Shown here: piece after piece, positions 49,449 to 58,511 of the stretch
Position numbering within the stretch: the first letter of the stretch is position 1
Layout: every line of letters starts with the position of its first letter
From: Streptomyces anulatus
GTDB lineage: Bacteria > Actinomycetota > Actinomycetes > Streptomycetales > Streptomycetaceae
Reading direction: 5' to 3'
DNA: 64,000 nucleotides
Assembly: GCF_014650675.1 (NCBI RefSeq)
Contig: NZ_BMVK01000006.1
Location: 124,001 to 188,000, forward strand
Notes under the pieces: generated by a model
What the model was told of the DNA's origin: nothing
The model's database searches: none
What the model saw: the letters and a program-made list of their open reading frames with translations, nothing else
Position numbers and translations under genes: made by a program

Positions 49449-49451
49449 TTG

Positions 49452-52400
49452 CTACTTCTCCGTCACGCCTGCCGAGTCGAACGTCGCCACCTCGTGCATC
49501 GCGCGTGCCGCGCTCTGCACGATCGGGAGCGCCAGGAGTGCTCCGGTGCCCTCGCCCAGGCGCAGGTCGAGGTCGACCAGCGGGCGCAGGCCCAGCTTGT
49601 TGAGCGCGGCTACGTGGCCGGGCTCCGCGCTGCGGTGGCCGGCGATGCAGGCGGCCAGTGCCTCGGGGGCGATGGCGCGGGCGACCAGGGCCGCCGCTCC
49701 CGCGCTCACGCCGTCCAGGATCACCGGCGTACGCAGGGAGGCTCCGCCCAGCAGGAAGCCGGCCATCGCCGCGTGTTCCAGGCCGCCGACCGCCGCGAGC
49801 ACGCCGATCGGGTCGGTCGGGTCCGGCTGGTGCAGGTCGAGGGCGCGGCGGACGACGTCGACCTTGCGGGCGTGCATCTCGTCGTTGATGCCGGTCCCCC
49901 GGCCGGTCACCTCCGAAGCGTCGATCCCCGTGTACACGCAGATCAGCGCAGCCGACGCGGTGGTGTTGGCGATGCCCATCTCGCCGGTGAGCAGGGCCTT
50001 GTTGCCCGCTGCCACCAGGTCCCGGGCGGTCTCGATGCCCACCTCGATCGCTGCGAGGACCTCTTCCCGGGCGAGTGCGGGGCCCGTCGTGAAGTCCGCT
50101 GTTCCCGGGCGTACCTTGCGGGGCAGCAGCCCCGGGGTCGCCGGCAGGTCCGTGGCCACACCCACGTCCACGACACAGACCTCCGCCCCGACCTGGGCCG
50201 CGAAGGCGTTGCAGACGGCTCCGCCGCCCAGGAAGTTCGCCACCATCTGGGCGGTCACCTCCTGCGGCCAGGCGGTGACGCCCTGGGCGTGCACCCCGTG
50301 GTCACCGGCGAAGATCGCGACGGCCGCGGGCTCCGGGATCGGCGGCGGGCACATCCGGGAGAGCCCGGACAGCTGTGCGGAGATGATCTCCAGCATGCCG
50401 AGCGCACCGGCGGGCTTCGTCATCCGCTTCTGGCGCTCCCACGCCTCGCCGAGCGCCTTCGCGTCCAGCGGGCGGATCGCGGAGATCGTCTCCTGGAGCA
50501 GGTCGTGCGGCTCGGCGCCGGGCAGCGCGCGACGGCCGTACGTCTCCTCGTGGACGACCCAGGACAGCGGGCGGCGCTTGGACCAGCCCGCCTGCATCAG
50601 TTCGGGCTCCTCGGGGAACTCGTCGACGTAGCCGACGCACAGGTAGGCCACGACCTCCAGGTGCTCGGGGAGGCCGAGCGCGCGGACCATCTCCCGCTCG
50701 TCGAAGAAGCTGACCCAGCCGACTCCAAGGCCCTCGGCGCGGGCCGCCAGCCACAGGTTCTCCACGGCCAACGCCGAGGAGTAGGGGGCCATCTGCGGCT
50801 GGGTGTGGCGGCCGAGGGTGTGGCGGCCGCCCCGGGTCGGGTCGGCCGTCACGACGATGTTGACCGGGGTGTCGAGGATCGCCTCGATCTTCAGTTCCTT
50901 GAACTGCTTCGCCCGGCCCTTGGGCAGCGACTTGGCGTAGGCGTCGCGCTGACTCTGGGCCAGCTCGTGCATGGAACGGCGGGTCTCCGCGGAGCGGATG
51001 ACGACGAAGTCCCACGGCTGCGAGTGGCCGACGCTCGGCGCGGTGTGCGCCGCCTCCAGCACCCGGAGCAGGACCTCGTGCGGAATCGGGTCGCTGCGGA
51101 AGCCGTTGCGGATGTCCCGGCGCTCGCGCATGACCCGGAGGACCGCTTCCCGTTCGGCGTCGTCGTAACCGGGGGCGGGGGGGGTGAACGGCTCGGTCTG
51201 TTCGGCGGGCTGCTCCGCTGCCTCGGGCTGTTCTGCCGCCTCGGGCTGCTGGGGTGCCTGGCTCTGCTGCGGCGCCTCGGTCGGTGCCTGCTGGTCGGGC
51301 GCCGGGAGTTCCGGTGTCTCGATGACTTCGGGGCCCGTGCCGTCCTCGGCGTCGGGCGCGAGCACGTCGGCTGCTTCGGCCTCCGTTGCCCCGCCGGGCT
51401 CGACAGCGGGCTCGGGGGCGGGGGCGGGGACCGGGGCGGCTTCCTGCTCCGTTACGGGGAGTTGCTGGGCTGTCGGCTCCTGCGCCTGCGCTCCCTCCGC
51501 CCCCTGCGTCACGGGCTCGGCGGACTCCACAGGGGCTGCGGGCTCCACGGGCTCCGCGAGCTCTGCGGCGACGGGCTCGGGCTGTACGGGCTCGGGTGCG
51601 AGCGGCTCGGCCACCGGCTCCGCCACGGCGGTCTCCGGAGCCACGGCGGGCTCCGGGGCCACGACGGCTTCCGGGCTCTCGGCCACCGGTGCCGCCGGGA
51701 CCGGCTCGGGGGCCGGTTCGACGAGCTCCTGCTCGGGCTGTACCTGCTCGGGCTGCGCCACCGGCTCGACGGCAGGCGCGGCCTGTGCCGGGGCCTGGGG
51801 TTCGGGGGCTGCGGTCTCCACCGGGACGGCCTGGGCCTCGGGCTCCGGCGCCACGGCGGCACCGTGCTGCGCCTCCACCGGCTCCGGCGTCCCGGGGGCG
51901 GCCACCTCATCGGCCGGGACCTGGGCAGGTGCTTCCGCCGACGCCTCCGGCTGGGCCGCCCCGGACTCCGGGACGGCGACGGGGCCGGCGGGCGGCGCCT
52001 CCACGGCGACCGGCTCGGGAACGACCGTTTCTGCCGGGACGGCCTGCGGCGTCGGCTCGGGCTGCGGGGCCGGCTCGGGCTGCGCACCGGCAGCGGGCTG
52101 CACCGGCTGCTCCGGCTGTTCGATCGGGGCCGCCGAAACCGCCGTCGGCGCGGGCACGGCCACCGGCTCGGCCGGCTGAACCGCCTGGACCGGCGGAGCC
52201 GTCTGAACCGGCTCCGCAGTCTCGACCTCGGTCTGCTCGGCCACCGGAGCCTCGGCCACAACCTGCTCGACCACCGGCTGCTCGGCCACCGGAGCCTCGG
52301 CCACCGGCTGCTCGGCCTCGACAACCTGTTCCGGCTGCGGTGCCGTCTCGGCGGGTGCCTGCTCCGCAACGGCCTCGACAACCGGCTCCGGCTGCGGCGG

Positions 52401-53084
52401 CTGCGCCCCCCACGGGGCGCCGGCCTGCGGCGGGATCTCGCCCAGCTGCGGGCCGGGCAGGGTCGAGGGGTCCTCGGCCGGGGCCTCGAAGTACTCGGGG
52501 CCGGTCGTCGGCGGGCCCGCGTGGCGTGCGGGGGCCGCGGTCCGCGTGGCTCCGGCGGGGCCCCGGTCGGCCAGCGAGCGCACGACGCCGCCCTGCGTAC
52601 CGCCGTACGTCGGGGCCTCGGCGGATGCGGGGCCACGGTGCAACGGGCGGCGGGCGGGGGCGGCGGCCGCGTGCGCGCCGACCGGTGCGGGCGCGGGCGC
52701 GGGGATGCGTACGCCGTTGAGGTCCACGGAGCCGGTGTCGCGGCCACCGGACTCATGGGTGCTGTGCGTCTCGGCGGGGGCGGGGGCCGCCTGGCCCTGC
52801 TGCGCGGGGACCTGCTGCTGGGGCTGGGGCGCACCGTGCTCGGGAGCGGCGGGCTGCGCCACCGCGGTCTGCGCGGCGGGCTGGCCCTGTGCGGGGGCCG
52901 GGGCGGCCTGCGGGTCGCTCCAGGCGCCCTGGGAGGTCGGCATCAGGAGAAGGTCGTCGTCCTCGGGAGTGTGCTCGGAGGGGTCGAGGAAGGTGTACGC
53001 GTCCGGGGCGGGGATGCCCGGCTGCTCCACCATGCCTGCGTTCTCCGGCAGTCCCTCGCCCGGGATCTGGCCGGTGTCAGTCAT
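49452..53084 (-). CDS. cobT: Fused 5,6-dimethylbenzimidazole synthase (BluB) and CobT with giant low-complexity N-terminus
   Basis: A 1210-aa protein. Residues 1-50 are mixed; about 55-640 are Pro/Ala/Glu/Val/Gln-rich repeats (EPVV, APVAEQP, PEPAP-like) with no predicted fold; about 645-850 is a nitroreductase-like BluB domain (REAVLRVMRERRDIRNGF, SVGHSQPWDFVVIRS, GVGWVSFF); about 868-1205 is CobT, with GDHGVHAQGV, GEMGIANTTASAAL, GRGTGIND, and the LGEGTGALLALP motif carrying the catalytic glutamate. One polypeptide would make DMB and turn it into alpha-ribazole phosphate, the lower-ligand branch. ATG 53084 follows GAGGGG. In other bacteria BluB and CobT are separate, and 350 aa is a typical CobT length, so the protein is three to four times longer than usual. 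Confidence 0.9.
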   Translation of the reverse strand: MTDTGQIPGEGLPENAGMVEQPGIPAPDAYTFLDPSEHTPEDDDLLLMPTSQGAWSDPQAAPAPAQGQPAAQTAVAQPAAPEHGAPQPQQQVPAQQGQAAPAPAETHSTHESGGRDTGSVDLNGVRIPAPAPAPVGAHAAAAPARRPLHRGPASAEAPTYGGTQGGVVRSLADRGPAGATRTAAPARHAGPPTTGPEYFEAPAEDPSTLPGPQLGEIPPQAGAPWGAQPPQPEPVVEAVAEQAPAETAPQPEQVVEAEQPVAEAPVAEQPVVEQVVAEAPVAEQTEVETAEPVQTAPPVQAVQPAEPVAVPAPTAVSAAPIEQPEQPVQPAAGAQPEPAPQPEPTPQAVPAETVVPEPVAVEAPPAGPVAVPESGAAQPEASAEAPAQVPADEVAAPGTPEPVEAQHGAAVAPEPEAQAVPVETAAPEPQAPAQAAPAVEPVAQPEQVQPEQELVEPAPEPVPAAPVAESPEAVVAPEPAVAPETAVAEPVAEPLAPEPVQPEPVAAELAEPVEPAAPVESAEPVTQGAEGAQAQEPTAQQLPVTEQEAAPVPAPAPEPAVEPGGATEAEAADVLAPDAEDGTGPEVIETPELPAPDQQAPTEAPQQSQAPQQPEAAEQPEAAEQPAEQTEPFTPPAPGYDDAEREAVLRVMRERRDIRNGFRSDPIPHEVLLRVLEAAHTAPSVGHSQPWDFVVIRSAETRRSMHELAQSQRDAYAKSLPKGRAKQFKELKIEAILDTPVNIVVTADPTRGGRHTLGRHTQPQMAPYSSALAVENLWLAARAEGLGVGWVSFFDEREMVRALGLPEHLEVVAYLCVGYVDEFPEEPELMQAGWSKRRPLSWVVHEETYGRRALPGAEPHDLLQETISAIRPLDAKALGEAWERQKRMTKPAGALGMLEIISAQLSGLSRMCPPPIPEPAAVAIFAGDHGVHAQGVTAWPQEVTAQMVANFLGGGAVCNAFAAQVGAEVCVVDVGVATDLPATPGLLPRKVRPGTADFTTGPALAREEVLAAIEVGIETARDLVAAGNKALLTGEMGIANTTASAALICVYTGIDASEVTGRGTGINDEMHARKVDVVRRALDLHQPDPTDPIGVLAAVGGLEHAAMAGFLLGGASLRTPVILDGVSAGAAALVARAIAPEALAACIAGHRSAEPGHVAALNKLGLRPLVDLDLRLGEGTGALLALPIVQSAARAMHEVATFDSAGVTEK

Positions 53085-53417
53085 GCGTACCCCTCGCCCA
53101 TCGTCAGTGCTCCTTCGGCCCTTCGCCCGGGACGCCGAACCACGGCACGCCGGTGCTCGTCATCAAGAACGAGCGGGCTCGCCGCGCGGCACGAAACGCC
53201 CGCGGGGCTTCCTATTCTCGCGGCCGTTCGCCGCCGCGACAGGCTGTTCTGCCACGGCTCACTGTGGACTGCGCCACGTTGCGCGTCCCCCGGGTTGTGC
53301 CGTACCACAGTGCGGACCAAAACGGTCCACTTTTCCGGACATTGACGAACGAAGCGACGAACGGCCGGGTGCGGTACAACAATCCGCCAGCCTACCTTCC
53401 GCACCGGGCCGAACGGG
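53085..53417. other. 333-bp leader between cbiET and the BluB-CobT gene
   Basis: An open frame of 107 codons exists here (minus) but its third positions are not GC-biased and it has rare codons such as AGA and ATA, so I treat it as non-coding. It includes an inverted repeat GGACC-N5-GGTCC at 53312-53326. I searched by eye for the B12-riboswitch box (GCCAGAAGACCTGCC type) and did not find it. Confidence 0.5.
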
Positions 53418-54656
53418 TCAGGGGGCGAGGTCGGAACGCCCCGCGGAGAGCAGGAACACGACGGACCTCTCGCGCTCGGTCCACACCTCGGTGTCCAGGT
53501 CGACGGACTGGAGCAGCGAGCACTCGACGGTGTAGCCGTTGCCGGTGAGGGCCGCGCCGAGGGCCTCGGCCTCGTCCCGGTTGGAGGCGTGCGTGACGAT
53601 GCGTTCCGGTCGCCGGTCGATGACGGCCCGGGCCACCGGGACTCCCCCGCCGCCGATCCGTACGACGTCCGGTTCGGGCAGCCGTTCCAGGACGTGCGGG
53701 GCGCGCCCGCGGACGACCTGGACGGGGACGCCGAAGGCCCGGGCGGCGGCCTCGGTGCGGGCGCAGGCGGCCGGGTCGTCGTCCACGGCCAGGACCGCCG
53801 CGCCGAAGCGGGCGGCCTCGACGGCGAGGGCGCCGCTGCCGGAGCCGATGTCCCAGACCAGGTCGCCGGTGCGGGGGCCGAGGCGGGCGAGCTGGGCGGC
53901 GCGCAGGCCGGGGAACTCGCCCTCGCCGGACTCCTGCATCCGCTCGGCCCCGGCGGCCCGGTAGGCCTGGGCGGGCAGGGCCCAGCCGCGTATCCCCTGG
54001 GGGTAGGCGGGCTGTCGGCCGGCGATCCAGGCGCCGGCCGCGGTGGTCTCGGGTCCGCTGCCGATGACGATGACGACGTTGGGGTCGCGCCAGGCGTGGT
54101 CGGCGGCCTTGTCGGAGGTGAGGACGGTGACGCGTTCGCGGTCGGTGCCGAGTTCCTCGCAGATCACGAAGGTGCGGTGGACTCCGTCGAGGAGGAGGGC
54201 CAGTTCGGCGGGTCCGGCGCCCGGCGAGGTGAGGACGGCGACCTTGTGGTGGGCCCGGCAGACGTTGACCGCGCGGCGCAGGGTGCGGGGGTGGGCGACG
54301 ACGACCTGGGCGTCGTCCCAGGGCATGCCGGCCCGTGCGAAGGCGGTGGCCACGGAGGAGACGGCGGGGACGACCTCGACTTCCAGGCCGTGTTCGCGGG
54401 CGCGCAGGGTGCGGACGACGCCGAAGAAGCCGGGGTCGCCGTCGGCGAGGACCACGGCGCTGCCTCGGTGTCCGGCGATCCTGCGGGCGGCGAGGTCGAT
54501 GCTGCCGAGGCGGATGCGTTCGGCGTGCGGGGGCACTTCCGGCAGGGCGAGGTGGTGGGCGGCGCCGGCGACGAGCGTGGCGGCCGAGAGCGCGGCCGTG
54601 GCCGCTCTGGTCAGTGGCGAGCCGTCCCAGCCGATCACCGTGACCCGGTCGGCCAT
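53418..54656 (-). CDS. cobL: Precorrin-6Y C5,15-methyltransferase (CbiE-CbiT fusion)
   Basis: A 412-aa two-domain corrin enzyme. The CbiE-type half (1-200) has VTVIGWDGSPLT, GDPGFFGVVRTL and CEELGTDRE; the CbiT-type half has VWDIGSGSGALAVEAARFG (SAM site, about 260-278) and a conserved RIGGGGVP segment, for methylation at C-5 and C-15 with decarboxylation. ATG 54656 is preceded by AGGAGA. Upstream of bluB-cobT on the same strand; with the CobA fusion it makes a partial, scattered cobalamin set. Other cob genes are not in the window. Confidence 0.93.
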   Translation of the reverse strand: MADRVTVIGWDGSPLTRAATAALSAATLVAGAAHHLALPEVPPHAERIRLGSIDLAARRIAGHRGSAVVLADGDPGFFGVVRTLRAREHGLEVEVVPAVSSVATAFARAGMPWDDAQVVVAHPRTLRRAVNVCRAHHKVAVLTSPGAGPAELALLLDGVHRTFVICEELGTDRERVTVLTSDKAADHAWRDPNVVIVIGSGPETTAAGAWIAGRQPAYPQGIRGWALPAQAYRAAGAERMQESGEGEFPGLRAAQLARLGPRTGDLVWDIGSGSGALAVEAARFGAAVLAVDDDPAACARTEAAARAFGVPVQVVRGRAPHVLERLPEPDVVRIGGGGVPVARAVIDRRPERIVTHASNRDEAEALGAALTGNGYTVECSLLQSVDLDTEVWTERERSVVFLLSAGRSDLAP

Positions 54657-54800
54657 CGTCGTCTGTCTCCTGGGGTGTCGGAGGGGTGGGGCGCGTCCGC
54701 CCGTGCGGTGCGGGGGTTTCCGTGCGGCGTTTCCCGTGCGGTGCCGGGCAGGGGTGAGAGTACCTGGTCCGGACCTCGGGCCTCCGGGTGGCCTCGGGCT

Positions 54801-55448
54801 CTACTTCCAGGTGTTGTACGTGCCGTACTCGCCGGCGTCGGCGAGCTGCTCCGCGACCCCTTCGAGGTCCTCGGGGAGGAGTCCCCAGACGATCAGGTCG
54901 GTGCGGATGTCGGTCCAGCCGCCGTCGGTGCCGTTCTCGGTCCGGGTCCGGGCGATGCGGGCGTTGCGCAGGACGCCCTCGCTGATGCAGCCGAGCTTCT
55001 GGGCGACCTGCTGGGAGGCGGTGTTGTCGGCGGGGGTGCGCAGCTCGATGCGTTCGAAGCCCTGGTCGCGGAAGAGCCATTCGGCTATGGCGAGCACGGA
55101 TTCGGTGGCGTACCCCTCGCCGCGGGCCCAGGGGGCGGTGATGTAGCGGACCTCGGTGGCCAGGGTGCGCCAGTCGGTGTTGAGGAGGCGGACGCTGCCG
55201 ACGAGCCGCTGGGTGAGGAACTCGGTGACGGCGAGGGCGATGCCGTGGCCCGCGGTGCGCTCCGCAGGAGCGATCCTGCGGACCCAGCGTTCGGCGTCGA
55301 CCTGGGTGTACGGGGTGGGCCCGTCCATCCACGCGGTGACCGTCTCGTCGTTCATCATCTCGATGTACGCGGGGATGTCGGCCATCTCGAAGGGGCGCAT
55401 CACCAACCTGTCCGTGCTGATGGAGATGGACGGAAAGGTGGTAGTCAT
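54801..55448 (-). CDS. GNAT acetyltransferase (RimJ/RimL-like)
   Basis: A 215-aa acetyltransferase typical of the RimJ/RimL type: TDRLVMRPFEMADIPAYIEMMND near the start, YITAPWARGEGYATESVLAIAEWLF (acetyl-CoA site, about 108-132) and ELRTPADNTASQQVAQKLGCISEGVLRN. Extra C-terminal ~40 residues. Start ATG 55448, with GGAG 6 bases upstream; another in-frame ATG lies 4 codons earlier. Substrate may be a protein N-terminus or amino-sugar; unknown. Upstream of cbiET by about 145 bp but in the same direction. Confidence 0.88.
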   Translation of the reverse strand: MTTTFPSISISTDRLVMRPFEMADIPAYIEMMNDETVTAWMDGPTPYTQVDAERWVRRIAPAERTAGHGIALAVTEFLTQRLVGSVRLLNTDWRTLATEVRYITAPWARGEGYATESVLAIAEWLFRDQGFERIELRTPADNTASQQVAQKLGCISEGVLRNARIARTRTENGTDGGWTDIRTDLIVWGLLPEDLEGVAEQLADAGEYGTYNTWK

Positions 55449-55525
55449 GCGCAGCTCCATGCCGAAGACCGGGTAAAAGCACAGCATGCAGCATCGGGTC
55501 CGCCCTGTGCATGGGCGGGTCGGCA

Positions 55526-55570
55526 CGACGGAGCCCCGCACCTCCGGGCGGGAAGTGCGGGGCTCCGTCG
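55526..55570 (-). terminator. Terminator of the metNIQ operon
   Basis: 16-bp perfect stem (55526-55541 with 55555-55570), 13-nt loop, 18 bp past the metQ stop. Confidence 0.85.
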
Positions 55571-55588
55571 GCAAGTGCCGGGCGGGCG

Positions 55589-56455
55589 TCAGGACTTGGC
55601 GGGGGCGCCGAAGGCCGGGACGATCGCACCCTGGTAGGTGTCCTCGATGAACTTCTTGACCTCGTCGGAGTTGAGGAGCTTCGCGAGCTTCTCGACGCGC
55701 GGGTCCTTCTCGTTGCCGTCCTTGACCGCCAGGAAGTTGGCGTAGGGGTTGCCCTCGGCCTTCTCCAGGGCGAGGGAGTCCTTGCCGGGCTTCAGCTCGG
55801 CCTCGATGGCGTAGTTGCCGTTGATGACGGCGGCGTCCACGTCGCCCAGGGCGCGGGGCACGGTGGCGGCCTCCAGCTCCTTGAACTCCAGGCCCTTCTT
55901 GTCGGTGATGTCGCTCAGCTTGGCGCTGGTGCCGACGCCGTCCTTGAGGGTGATCAGGTCGTTCTCGGCGAGCAGCTGGAGGGCGCGGCCGCCGTTGGTG
56001 GTGTCGTTGGGGACGGCGATGGTCTGACCGGCCTTGATGTCCTTGAGGTCCTTGACCGTCTTGGAGTAGAGGCCCAGCGGCTCCAGGTGGACGTCGACCA
56101 CCGGCACGATGGTGGTCTTCTGCTTCGCGTTGAAGTCGTCCAGGTAGGGCTTGTGCTGGAAGAAGTTGGCGTCGACCTGGCCGCTCTGGGTGGCGGTGTT
56201 CGGCAGGACGTAGTCCGTGAACTCCTTGACCTCCAGGTTGAGGCCCTCCTTCTTCGCCAGGTTCTCCTTGACGAAGTTCAGGATGTCGGCGTGCGGCGTC
56301 GGGGACGCGGCGACGACCAGGGCCTTGGAGGTGTCGGCGTTCGCGCCGGTCTCGCTCTTGGCGGCCGGGTCGGAGGACGTACCGCAGGCGCTCAGGCCCA
56401 GGGCGAGGGCGGCGGCGGAAGCGGCGGTTGCGGTGATCTTGATGTTCTTGCGCAC
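55589..56455 (-). CDS. metQ: Methionine ABC transporter substrate-binding lipoprotein
   Basis: A 288-aa NlpA/MetQ-family lipoprotein. The lipobox LSAC gives C24 as the lipidated residue; then the mature domain (ASPTPHADILNFVKENLAKKEG, VLPNTATQSGQVDANFFQHKPYLDDFN, IKAGQTIAVPNDTTNGGRALQLL) is typical MetQ. GTG 56455 start with an AAAGAGG site. Last of metN-metI-metQ; binds D/L-methionine for import. Expected length. Confidence 0.94.
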   Translation of the reverse strand: MRKNIKITATAASAAALALGLSACGTSSDPAAKSETGANADTSKALVVAASPTPHADILNFVKENLAKKEGLNLEVKEFTDYVLPNTATQSGQVDANFFQHKPYLDDFNAKQKTTIVPVVDVHLEPLGLYSKTVKDLKDIKAGQTIAVPNDTTNGGRALQLLAENDLITLKDGVGTSAKLSDITDKKGLEFKELEAATVPRALGDVDAAVINGNYAIEAELKPGKDSLALEKAEGNPYANFLAVKDGNEKDPRVEKLAKLLNSDEVKKFIEDTYQGAIVPAFGAPAKS

Positions 56456-56531
56456 GAAAAGTGCCTCTTTCTTGTGGTGGTGCGCCCGGACAAGGAGTTC
56501 GGGCTCGGTGGGACGGAAAGTTCTGGGGGCC

Positions 56532-57203
56532 TCAGGAGGCGGTGCGGCCGCGGCGGGCCAGCAGCCGGACGGCGATGTCGCCGATCACCTGGATCACCGT
56601 GACGATGACGACCAACAGGGCGACGGTGACCAGCATGAACCGGTTGTCGAAGCGCTGGAATCCGTTGGTGATGGCCTGGGAGCCGAGCCCTTCGCCGCCG
56701 ACCGCTCCGGCCATCGCGGAGTAGCCGATGAGCACGATGAGGGTGGTGGTGACACCCGAGACGATCGAGGGCAGGGCCTGCGGGAGGAGCACCTTGCGGA
56801 CGATCGTGGGGATGGAGCCGCCCATCGACTGCACCGCCTCGACGAGTCCGTGGTCGACCTCGCGGATCGCTGTCTCGACGAGCCGGGCGAAGAACGGGAT
56901 GGCTCCGACGGCGAGCGGCACGATCATCGCGGTGGGGCCGATGAAGGTGCCGACGACCCAGGTGGTGAAGGGGATCAGGGCGATCAGCAGGATGATGAAC
57001 GGCAGGGAGCGGCCGATGTTCACGATCACGCCGATGACCTTGTTCACCACGGTGTTCTGCAGCAGTCCGCCCTTGTCGGTGAGGACCAGCAGCACGCCGA
57101 GCGGCAGTCCGCCGGCGACGGTGACCAGCGCGGACCACAGCACCATGTAGAGGGTGTCGACGGTGCCCTGGGTCAGCAGGGGCTGCATTTCGGACCAGGT
57201 CAC
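56532..57203 (-). CDS. metI: Methionine ABC transporter permease
   Basis: A 223-aa polytopic permease with five spans and the EAA-type loop (EAVQSMGGSIPTIVRKVLLPQALPSIVSG, about 122-150) that docks on MetN. GTG 57203 overlaps the metN stop (GTGA). About 75 bp to metQ. Normal length. Confidence 0.94.
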   Translation of the reverse strand: MTWSEMQPLLTQGTVDTLYMVLWSALVTVAGGLPLGVLLVLTDKGGLLQNTVVNKVIGVIVNIGRSLPFIILLIALIPFTTWVVGTFIGPTAMIVPLAVGAIPFFARLVETAIREVDHGLVEAVQSMGGSIPTIVRKVLLPQALPSIVSGVTTTLIVLIGYSAMAGAVGGEGLGSQAITNGFQRFDNRFMLVTVALLVVIVTVIQVIGDIAVRLLARRGRTAS

Positions 57204-58297
57204 TTGACGACCTCCTTGGTGAGCGCGGCGGGCGTCTGCTCCGGTACGACGACGGCGGGCGCTTCGGTCCCGGTGCCGGCCTTCGGGCCGGTCTCGTCCT
57301 CGACGACCTCGGCCTGAAGCCCCTGCTCACGCAGGAAGCCGATGGGTACGACGTTCTCCTCGAAGCGGCCGGGCAGCTCGATGCGCATCCGGCCGATCTG
57401 CTTGCCGCCGACGGTGTCCATCGCGGCGCCGAGGATCGAGATGTCGATGTTGTACGTGCGCGAGAGCTGGGAGATGACCGGCTGGGAGGCCGACTCCCCC
57501 TGGAAGGTGACGTCGACGACCGTGCGGTCCGGGCCGGAGGCGGTCCCGCCGACCGGGAACAGCTCGTGGGCCAGTTCGGAGCCGGGGGTGGCGAGGAGTT
57601 CGCCGACGGTCCCGGACTCGACGATCCGGCCGCGCTGCATGAGCGCCGCGGAGTCGCAGATGGTCTTGACGACGTCCATCTCGTGGGTGATGAGCAGGAC
57701 GGTCAGGCCGAGCTGCTGGTTGAGGTCGCGCAGCAGTTGGAGGATGGAGCGGGTGGTCTCGGGGTCGAGCGCGGAGGTCGCCTCGTCCGAGAGCAGCACC
57801 TGGGGGTCGCCCGCCAGGGCGCGGGCTATGCCCACGCGCTGCTTCTGGCCGCCGGAGAGCTGACCGGGGTAGGCCTTCGCCTTGTCGGAGAGGCCGACCA
57901 GGTCGAGGAGTTCCTTGGCCTTGCGGGTGCGCTCCTGGCCGGAGAAGTCGAGGATCTCCAGCGGCAGCTCCACGTTGTCCAGGACGGTGCGGGAGTCCAG
58001 CAGGTTGAAGTGCTGGAAGACCATGCCGATGCGGGTGCGGGCCCGGCGCAGCTCCGCGCTCGCCCGGCGGCCTCGGCCGGCCAGGGCGGTGAGGTCCTGC
58101 CCGGCCACCGTCACGGTGCCGGAGGTGGGGCGTTCCAGGAGGTTGACGCAGCGGATCAGGGAGGATTTTCCGGCGCCGCTCTGTCCGATGACGCCGTACA
58201 CCTCGCCTTCGCGGACGTGCAGGTCGACGCCGTCGAGTGCGGTGACCTCACGGTCGCGCGACTGGTAGACCTTCGTGAGGCCCGTCGTGGTGATCAC
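57200..58297 (-). CDS. metN: Methionine ABC transporter ATP-binding protein
   Basis: A 365-aa ABC ATPase. Walker A GQSGAGKSS (38-46), Q-loop FQHFNLL, signature LSGGQKQRV (about 135-143), Walker B VLLSDEATSALD and a C-terminal NIL regulatory domain (about 255-340) that senses methionine. GTG 58297 is preferred because MetN proteins start ITTTGLTKVY; GTG 58312 (5 codons earlier) is the alternative. A long leader (about 215 nt after the leader peptide) precedes it. Good case for sulfur-amino-acid control. Confidence 0.94.
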   Translation of the reverse strand: MITTTGLTKVYQSRDREVTALDGVDLHVREGEVYGVIGQSGAGKSSLIRCVNLLERPTSGTVTVAGQDLTALAGRGRRASAELRRARTRIGMVFQHFNLLDSRTVLDNVELPLEILDFSGQERTRKAKELLDLVGLSDKAKAYPGQLSGGQKQRVGIARALAGDPQVLLSDEATSALDPETTRSILQLLRDLNQQLGLTVLLITHEMDVVKTICDSAALMQRGRIVESGTVGELLATPGSELAHELFPVGGTASGPDRTVVDVTFQGESASQPVISQLSRTYNIDISILGAAMDTVGGKQIGRMRIELPGRFEENVVPIGFLREQGLQAEVVEDETGPKAGTGTEAPAVVVPEQTPAALTKEVVK

Positions 58298-58511
58298 AGG
58301 GGTTTCCGTCACTGTCGAGTGCGCGGCGCGGTGTCCGCCGGGCACGGGGCGTTCGTCTGAAGAGACTGTTCGGGCTGGTCGGCCGGGGTCTCGGCATGGC
58401 TGTACACGGCGATCGGCCGGGGGCAGCGCATGCGCGGGCGCGCTCGTTCCGCGGGGTGCGGACGGCGCAGGCTCGGTCTCGCTTCGGGGCGCGAGGCTCA
58501 GGCGGGGGCCC
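58298..58511 (-). promoter_or_regulatory. metN leader region after the leader peptide
   Basis: 214 nt with a weak CTCGC/GCGAG hairpin (58478-58495) near the leader-peptide stop; possible attenuator, not proven. Confidence 0.35.

Larger units (their letters stand above)
48892..49451. other. 560-bp low-complexity intergenic region
   Basis: No gene. 49057-49154 holds two copies of a GGGGCT-type repeat; 49155-49440 is a G-run tract on the plus strand ending in a C-run block (see entries). The ~100 bp before 49021 hold the CobA promoter region and CT-rich tracts. Confidence 0.6.

Noticed and set aside
51184..52179. Plus-strand frame giving a Ser/Gly/Ala/Thr-rich product
   Set aside because: Mirror image of the P/A/E/V repeats of the BluB-CobT N-terminus; not an independent gene.
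48909..53345. A 1478-codon plus-strand open frame opposite bluB-cobT
   Set aside because: It is a long antisense frame created by the GC-biased codons of cobT; its product is Leu/Gly/Arg-rich without domains, and it lacks a matched ribosome site.
53081..53404. 107-codon minus-strand frame just before bluB-cobT, overlapping its start as ATGA
   Set aside because: Third positions are not GC-biased, AGA and ATA codons occur, and the product has no recognisable features; treated as leader sequence, although the last six codons with GGAGCACTGACG could be a mini-ORF.
53085..54800. Cobalamin riboswitch near the cob genes
   Set aside because: No B12 box or accessory helices recognised on the minus strand; needs a covariance-model search to be sure.
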